From positions 1 through 64,000 of the forward strand of contig JALSMA010000017.1 in NCBI GenBank assembly GCA_026988015.1: a DNA stretch of 64,000 nt. The letters are read 5' to 3'. The notes below the pieces were generated by a model. The model made no database searches, had not been told where the DNA came from, and saw only the letters and a list, made by a program, of their open reading frames with translations. This DNA is from Desulfobulbaceae bacterium (lineage in GTDB: Bacteria > Desulfobacterota > Desulfobulbia > Desulfobulbales > Desulfocapsaceae). Below are positions 60,193 to 64,000 of this stretch, one piece after another. Position 1 is the first letter of the stretch; the number at the start of each line of letters is the position of its first letter. A program made the translations under genes and the position numbers.

Positions 60193-60978
60193 TTGAATTT
60201 GGAACATATTGACAGTGCGGTGACCTTACAGCAGAAGACTGTGGTAATTACCACAGATGGCCGGGAGGAAAGAGAGGAAACCCTGGCCATTGAAGTGCCT
60301 TATAAGGTAGCTTTAAATGATGAGGAAATTGGTGCGTCCATGGTTCTGGCCACCGGACTGGAGGAATTTGGGGCAGGATTTCTCTTTGGGCAGGGGTATG
60401 TGACAAAGCCGGGACAGGTACGTGAGGTTCTTGTCTGTCCCGATGGGCGCATTTCGGTGCATGCAGACGTGGAAGAGGGCAGTGCACCCAAAGAGGTGAT
60501 AATCACCTCCGGGTGTGGCGGCACTGGAAAAATATCTAGGGAGATGCTGGAAGGTGCCTTTGATCCGTTGCAGGAGTGCAGTATAACCTTTGACGAGGTG
60601 GGTAGGTTTATCCGTGAAATGCTGCAAAAATCTCCTCTGGGACCGGCAACACACTGTATTCATGGTTGTGGACTCTGGGCAGACGGCAGAATGCAGGGGT
60701 TTTATGAAGATGTGGGGCGCCACAATGCAGTGGATAAGGTTATCGGAGCAATTCTTATGGAAAAAATTCCTGCCAGGGGAGCAATCTATACCACAGGTCG
60801 TCTGACTTCAGATATGGTGCTGAAGTGTGCCCGCATCGGTATTCCTATTGTGATGTCCAGAACTTCTCCGTCTTCCCTTGGGCTGGCTATTGCCAGAAGA
60901 GCCGGGGTGACTTTGATCGGTTATGCCAGGCCTGGACGACTGAATGTGTTTAACGCACCGCAACGGGTTGTGGCCTAG
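60193..60978 (+). CDS. fdhD: FdhD, formate dehydrogenase sulfurtransferase
   Basis: The protein has the FdhD pattern: VALNDEEIGASMVLATGLEEFGAGFL in outline, the catalytic cysteine in TSGCGGTGK, ATHCIHGCGLW, and FYEDVGRHNAVDKVIGA plus the late RLTSDMVLKCARIGIP. It passes sulfur from IscS to the bis-MGD cofactor of formate dehydrogenase. The track start is TTG 60193; TTG 60199 is also possible. No clear ribosome site. It overlaps the end of cobI by 4 bp on the opposite strand. Confidence 0.93.
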   Translation: MNLEHIDSAVTLQQKTVVITTDGREEREETLAIEVPYKVALNDEEIGASMVLATGLEEFGAGFLFGQGYVTKPGQVREVLVCPDGRISVHADVEEGSAPKEVIITSGCGGTGKISREMLEGAFDPLQECSITFDEVGRFIREMLQKSPLGPATHCIHGCGLWADGRMQGFYEDVGRHNAVDKVIGAILMEKIPARGAIYTTGRLTSDMVLKCARIGIPIVMSRTSPSSLGLAIARRAGVTLIGYARPGRLNVFNAPQRVVA

Positions 60979-61700
60979 CTTTTGCGAACCACCAGGGTTG
61001 AAAAGTAGTGGAGATCCATGCCGACCGTAGCCCTTACATCGTGATGAACCCGCTCTCCTTTCATACTGGTTCGCTCCACGAGCACTGCATTGTCAAGGAG
61101 GTCCAGCTCTTCTAGGAGTGGCACCATGCGATCCATGGCCTTGTAGACCTTCATAAAGACAACAGCTTCAAACTGCTGCAGGATATCCTTAATCTTATCG
61201 CTTTCAAAAATAGCCGGAATGACGGCCACCCTGTCATCACCAAGACAGATTGGAGTGTTGGCAGCAGCTGCAGTTGCGCCAATGGCTGATATCCCGGGAA
61301 TCACTGTTATGGAGGTCTCCGGGTTTAACTGCAGCAGGGTCTCGTAAACATAGAATCCGGTGCAGTAGATTGCTGGGTCGCCAAGGGTTGGCAGGGCAAC
61401 ATCAAGGCCATTGTTCAACTGCTCATTGATGAGCGTGGCAGCTTCCTGCCACGCTTTTTGTACCTCCGGATCCGGGATCTTTCCCATATGGATCTTTTTC
61501 ATGGGGAAGTGGTGAATTAGGATCGTTTTATCTTTTGGATCAACGGAACCACTGGCAATGGAAAGGGCAGTGGAGTTACCGTCTTTCTGGGCGGCAGGGG
61601 TGAGCCAGACCGGGCAGTTCTTTAAAACCCGTACAGCTTTCAAGGTTATGAGCTCCGGGTCACCGGGACCAACTCCCACTATGTGAAATGTTCCTTTCAT
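60975..61700 (-). CDS. cobI: Precorrin-2 C20-methyltransferase
   Basis: This is an SAM-dependent tetrapyrrole methyltransferase with FHIVGVGPGDPELITLKAVRVL at the N-terminus (GPGDPELIT loop), PTLGDPAIYCTGFYVYETL in outline, and TVIPGISAIGATAAAANTP. These are CobI/CbiL features. I start at ATG 61700 (MKGTFHIVGVG, 241 aa); the track extends back through the terminator. It is under a cobalamin riboswitch. Here it stands alone, not in a cobalamin operon. Confidence 0.92.
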   Translation of the reverse strand: MKGTFHIVGVGPGDPELITLKAVRVLKNCPVWLTPAAQKDGNSTALSIASGSVDPKDKTILIHHFPMKKIHMGKIPDPEVQKAWQEAATLINEQLNNGLDVALPTLGDPAIYCTGFYVYETLLQLNPETSITVIPGISAIGATAAAANTPICLGDDRVAVIPAIFESDKIKDILQQFEAVVFMKVYKAMDRMVPLLEELDLLDNAVLVERTSMKGERVHHDVRATVGMDLHYFSTLVVRKS

Positions 61701-61742
61701 GAGTATCTGATACAGCCTTGTCTTAAGGTGAGAAAGCCGGGC

Positions 61743-61779
61743 AAAAAAATCCCCGGACCAAAAATATTGATCCGGGGAT
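61743..61779 (-). terminator. Riboswitch-linked terminator before cobI
   Basis: ATCCCCGGA and TCCGGGGAT form a 9-bp stem around a loop, followed by TTTTTTT. It sits between the cobalamin riboswitch and the cobI ATG, so cobalamin binding probably ends transcription before cobI. Confidence 0.85.
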
Positions 61780-61849
61780 GCCCTTTTTCCTCGAATTGCC
61801 ACAACCCTCCTTGTCCACGGGAGATTTGTATGATCAGCAAATGTTCATT

Positions 61850-62030
61850 CAGGTAGGTCTTCTGGCTCCCGGATCATCCTACAGATTACACCTTCCCGAC
61901 AGTTAAGCCAGTGGTATGAACGTAATCTTCGTCCCCGGTTACAGCGGCGGGCCCGTTCCGGATTTACACCGGATTCCCATTTAAGCCCCTAAAGGAGCGC
62001 CTGATAGTAACGCGGCAACCATAACCGGAA
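61850..62030 (-). ncRNA. Cobalamin riboswitch
   Basis: On the minus strand the core reads GGGAATCCGGTGTAAATCCGG, then GGGCCCGCCGCTGTAACCGG and GGACGAAG, then CCACTGG, GGGAAGG and a final B12 box GAGCCAGAAGACCTACCTG. This is a full class I adenosylcobalamin-type aptamer. Its expression platform is the terminator 70 nt downstream. The regulated gene is cobI. Confidence 0.95.
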
Positions 62031-62143
62031 AGGATAAATACGTCAACTGTGGAGAGAGTTGTTCCTGCTGTAATACTAAACCCGTGAGTACTCAATTGTG
62101 ATTCTTTCCGGCTGTTAGTTCTGTTCAGGAAGAAGAAAGATTA

Positions 62144-62734
62144 TCAGAGAATGAGACGTTCATAATCTTCTCTGCTGTCAATATCAAAAACAACCCCTTC
62201 ATCATCAACTTCTATGGTTTTGAGGTTGGCTGCGGAGTCCTTGAGGTGTTTTCTGGGCCCGGTGTCGCCTGAGAGGGCAAAAATCCTGTCAAACCAGGAG
62301 GCGGGGGTGATAACTGGATTGCCGCGTTGCCCTCTCCAGGAGGGAGCAATCCAGCGCAAAGGTTCTTTTTGAAAGGCGTGGACCAGTTTTTCTATGGTAT
62401 CCACTTGTAACAGTGGCTGATCACCAAGAAGGAACATGGCACCGGCACATTGGTCAGGGATGGCTTTAAGTCCTGCCTGCAGCGAAGAAGAGTAGCCTTT
62501 TAAGGCGTCATGGTTTGTAATCACTATTGCCCTGCCCCTGTTTATCTGCTTCTGCAGTTTGTTGCTTTCTGGTCTGACGACAAGGATGAGGGGAGAGAGG
62601 GAGGTCGGTGCTGCCGTATCCAGCACATGCTGGAGGATGGGCTTGTTATTGAAAGGTAGCAGCAGTTTGTTCTGCCCCATGCGGAGCCCTTTTCCGGCGG
62701 CTAGAATGATACCCGGAATGGGTGGCGGTAGCAT
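62144..62734 (-). CDS. MobA/MocA-type molybdopterin nucleotidyltransferase
   Basis: The 196-aa protein has the NTP_transf_3 pattern: GIILAAGKGLRMGQNKLLLPFNNKPILQHVL in outline, MFLLGDQPLLQVDT and a RGNPVITP segment. It transfers CMP or GMP to molybdopterin or acts in a related nucleotidyl step. MocA-type (cytidylyl) is favoured by length and the GQNKLLLPF motif, but MobA-like or a selenium/Mo-hydroxylase accessory role is possible. It starts 4 nt after the YheO-type regulator. Confidence 0.82.
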   Translation of the reverse strand: MLPPPIPGIILAAGKGLRMGQNKLLLPFNNKPILQHVLDTAAPTSLSPLILVVRPESNKLQKQINRGRAIVITNHDALKGYSSSLQAGLKAIPDQCAGAMFLLGDQPLLQVDTIEKLVHAFQKEPLRWIAPSWRGQRGNPVITPASWFDRIFALSGDTGPRKHLKDSAANLKTIEVDDEGVVFDIDSREDYERLIL

Positions 62735-62738
62735 CGGT

Positions 62739-63422
62739 TCAGGAAACTTTTTTCAGGTAATTATAGACGGTGCACTTGGTGACATCCATGAGCCCGGCTA
62801 CTTCTTCAACAGCGCCCTTAAACTGGAAGACCCCATTGTTTTTCATGATCTCAATGAAGCGGGTTTTTTCCTCGATTGACATGGCAGCCGGCTGAGTACC
62901 GATGGCTTCCACTGCCTGTCCGAAAAGGGTTCTTACCGTGTCCACCGCTGTGTCTGCAAAGGTTTCCTTGGAAGGATAGATACCGCTTTCCAGGTCGTGG
63001 ATAAAGGGTAGTAGAGCCTGGATGGCGTTGAAATACTGGGTGGTGTCAAGGTTGATGCAGAATGCCGCGACCGGGGTTCCACCACTGTCTTTTATAATGG
63101 TGGTGGTGGATTTGAGACATCTGCCATCAGCGGTGACCGACTTGTAGTTGTGTAGCTGTTCTCCTTGTTCCGAACCCTGCTCAAGGAGCTTCACCAGGAG
63201 GTTTGTGGCAGGAGCTCCTGGTTCCCGTCCGGTGACATCCCCTTTCATATAGACAAGGGATCTCAGGAGATCAGAAAGGTCATGGATGACCACCTCACAG
63301 TTTGGCCCGAAGAGGGTGTGTACTGCATCGGCAATTTGTCTCAGATTATGGAAAATCTGCTCTTTTTCAGCTGCGTCGCTCATGTGGTGGCTACTTTTTG
63401 TTCCGATGTTCTTCGCGGTCAT
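62739..63422 (-). CDS. YheO/DauR-type PAS-HTH transcriptional regulator
   Basis: The N-terminal YheO-like PAS domain has FGPNCEVVIHDLSDLLRSLVYMKGD in outline and GRCLKSTTTIIKDSGGTPVAAFCIN in outline. The C-terminal HTH domain ends GAVEEVAGLMDVTKCTVYNYLKKVS. I start at ATG 63422 (MTAKNIGTK), with GGAGAG 4 nt upstream, overlapping the ammonia-lyase stop; MSDAAEK at 63383 is the alternative. Such regulators often control diaminopropionate ammonia-lyase or amino-acid catabolic genes. Confidence 0.85.
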   Translation of the reverse strand: MTAKNIGTKSSHHMSDAAEKEQIFHNLRQIADAVHTLFGPNCEVVIHDLSDLLRSLVYMKGDVTGREPGAPATNLLVKLLEQGSEQGEQLHNYKSVTADGRCLKSTTTIIKDSGGTPVAAFCINLDTTQYFNAIQALLPFIHDLESGIYPSKETFADTAVDTVRTLFGQAVEAIGTQPAAMSIEEKTRFIEIMKNNGVFQFKGAVEEVAGLMDVTKCTVYNYLKKVS

Positions 63423-64000
63423 TATACTCTCCATACCATACTGCGTCACGAAACGCACGAGGGGAGGTGTTTCCCTCTGTGGAGACGAGGAGGACAATGG
63501 AGTCTTGGTTGAGATTGAGCTGTTTTCGCAGATCAGCGGCATTGCCACTTTCAGATTCCATAAGAAGGTGGAGCAGGCCAGTGGTTACGGCTCCGGATTC
63601 TCCGGAGATCACAACTTCATCTCCTTTCAAAGGTGTTGCCAGGACTCGCATGCCGGTGGCGGCAAGATAATCGGGGCAGGATACGTAAGCTGTGGCGTAG
63701 TCACGAAGCAGTTCCCAACTGATGGTGTTTGGTTCGCCACAGGCCAGCCCGGCCATGAGGGTGTCCAGATCGCCGCTGACTTTGTGGGGTCTGCCATCGC
63801 CAATTCGGGCAGATTTGTAGATGCAGTTGGCTTTCTCCGGTTCAACAATGGTCACCATGGGCATCTTCTCACCAAGACTTGAGGCCAGGTAACCAAGCAC
63901 GCCACCTGCAAAAGAACCTACACCCGCTTGAAGGAAGACATGGGTCGGGGATTTGCTGCCCTGCTGTGCCATCTGTTCCAGGGCTTCAACGGCAAGGGTC
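63391..64000 (-). CDS. dpaL: Diaminopropionate ammonia-lyase, 5' part outside window
   Basis: The frame is open to the window edge. Visible motifs are PTHVFLQAGVGSFAGGVLGYLA, IVEPEKANCIYKSA, GEPNTISWELLRDYATAYV in outline and ISGESGAVTTGLLHLLME, typical of PLP-dependent DpaL. The PLP lysine region is outside the window. It degrades 2,3-diaminopropionate to pyruvate and ammonia. It lies directly upstream of the YheO-type regulator. Confidence 0.9.
   Translation of the reverse strand, partial: TLAVEALEQMAQQGSKSPTHVFLQAGVGSFAGGVLGYLASSLGEKMPMVTIVEPEKANCIYKSARIGDGRPHKVSGDLDTLMAGLACGEPNTISWELLRDYATAYVSCPDYLAATGMRVLATPLKGDEVVISGESGAVTTGLLHLLMESESGNAADLRKQLNLNQDSIVLLVSTEGNTSPRAFRDAVWYGEYNDREEHRNKK

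Noticed and set aside
59880-60290. 136-aa minus-strand ORF across the coiled-coil gene and fdhD start
   Set aside because: It is antisense to fdhD and to a more plausible coiled-coil frame.

Overview
ORGANISM. The window looks like a chromosomal segment of an anaerobic, selenium-using Desulfobacterota (deltaproteobacterial) species, probably near the Desulfobulbia. The evidence is a selenocysteine-containing formate dehydrogenase, a SelD that itself carries an in-frame UGA at its active site, tungstate uptake and molybdopterin genes, a cobalamin riboswitch, PilB, and a tmRNA tag reading ADDYNYALAA. This placement is inference from gene content. LAYOUT 1 to about 22,150: an integrated mobile element. 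Nearly everything from 16.7 kb down to 1 is on the minus strand: a small leader gene, DUF2924, a large serine recombinase, a ParB-like HTH protein, a phage-type sigma factor, then a DNA replication/recombination module (PD-(D/E)XK nuclease, Sak4-like ATPase, DUF669 protein with an SSB-like tail, ERCC4 nuclease, RecD2-like helicase, and a primase-helicase broken by one extra A in an A7 run). This is followed by an RloA/RloB defence-like pair with its own promoter, an iteron-like repeat field and small genes. On the plus strand a LexA-type repressor heads an operon of three unrecognised genes, two of which share a C-terminal domain of about 115 residues. No capsid, tail or conjugation gene is visible. 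The left end lies outside the window; the right end lies between the last operon gene and the tmRNA terminator. LAYOUT 22.2 to 41.4 kb: core genes. ssrA and smpB, a pilB-type ATPase, purL, nfo, an M48 peptidase, tRNA-CAU, a NIF3 protein, a zinc-ribbon coiled-coil protein, rnpB, ispDF, an M20 peptidase, selD (Sec), purF with a leader hairpin, a single-cluster ferredoxin and an HD-domain protein. LAYOUT 41.4 to 47.6 kb: pepF, a membrane-anchored unknown with lepB, tupA and mobB, a TetR regulator, a DUF1566 lipoprotein, and two copies of a dispersed repeat of about 75 bp. LAYOUT 47.7 to 52.5 kb: a ZraS/ZraR-like two-component system and a Met-rich ZraP-like periplasmic protein plus a SHOCT protein behind a good sigma-54 promoter, then about 0.7 kb that may hold decayed coding sequence. 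LAYOUT 52.5 to 64 kb: a formate dehydrogenase operon (polyferredoxin, TorD-like chaperone, Tat small protein, Sec catalytic subunit, Fe-S subunit, cytochrome b), then fdhD, cobI behind a cobalamin riboswitch and terminator, a MocA/MobA-like nucleotidyltransferase, a YheO-type regulator and a partial diaminopropionate ammonia-lyase. HOW THEY FIT. tupA, mobB, fdhD, selD and possibly the MocA-like enzyme supply the W/Mo cofactor, sulfuration and selenium needed by the formate dehydrogenase. In the mobile element, LexA control, a recombinase and a phage-type recombination/primase set suggest an SOS-responsive integrative element or phage satellite that carries defence-like cargo.
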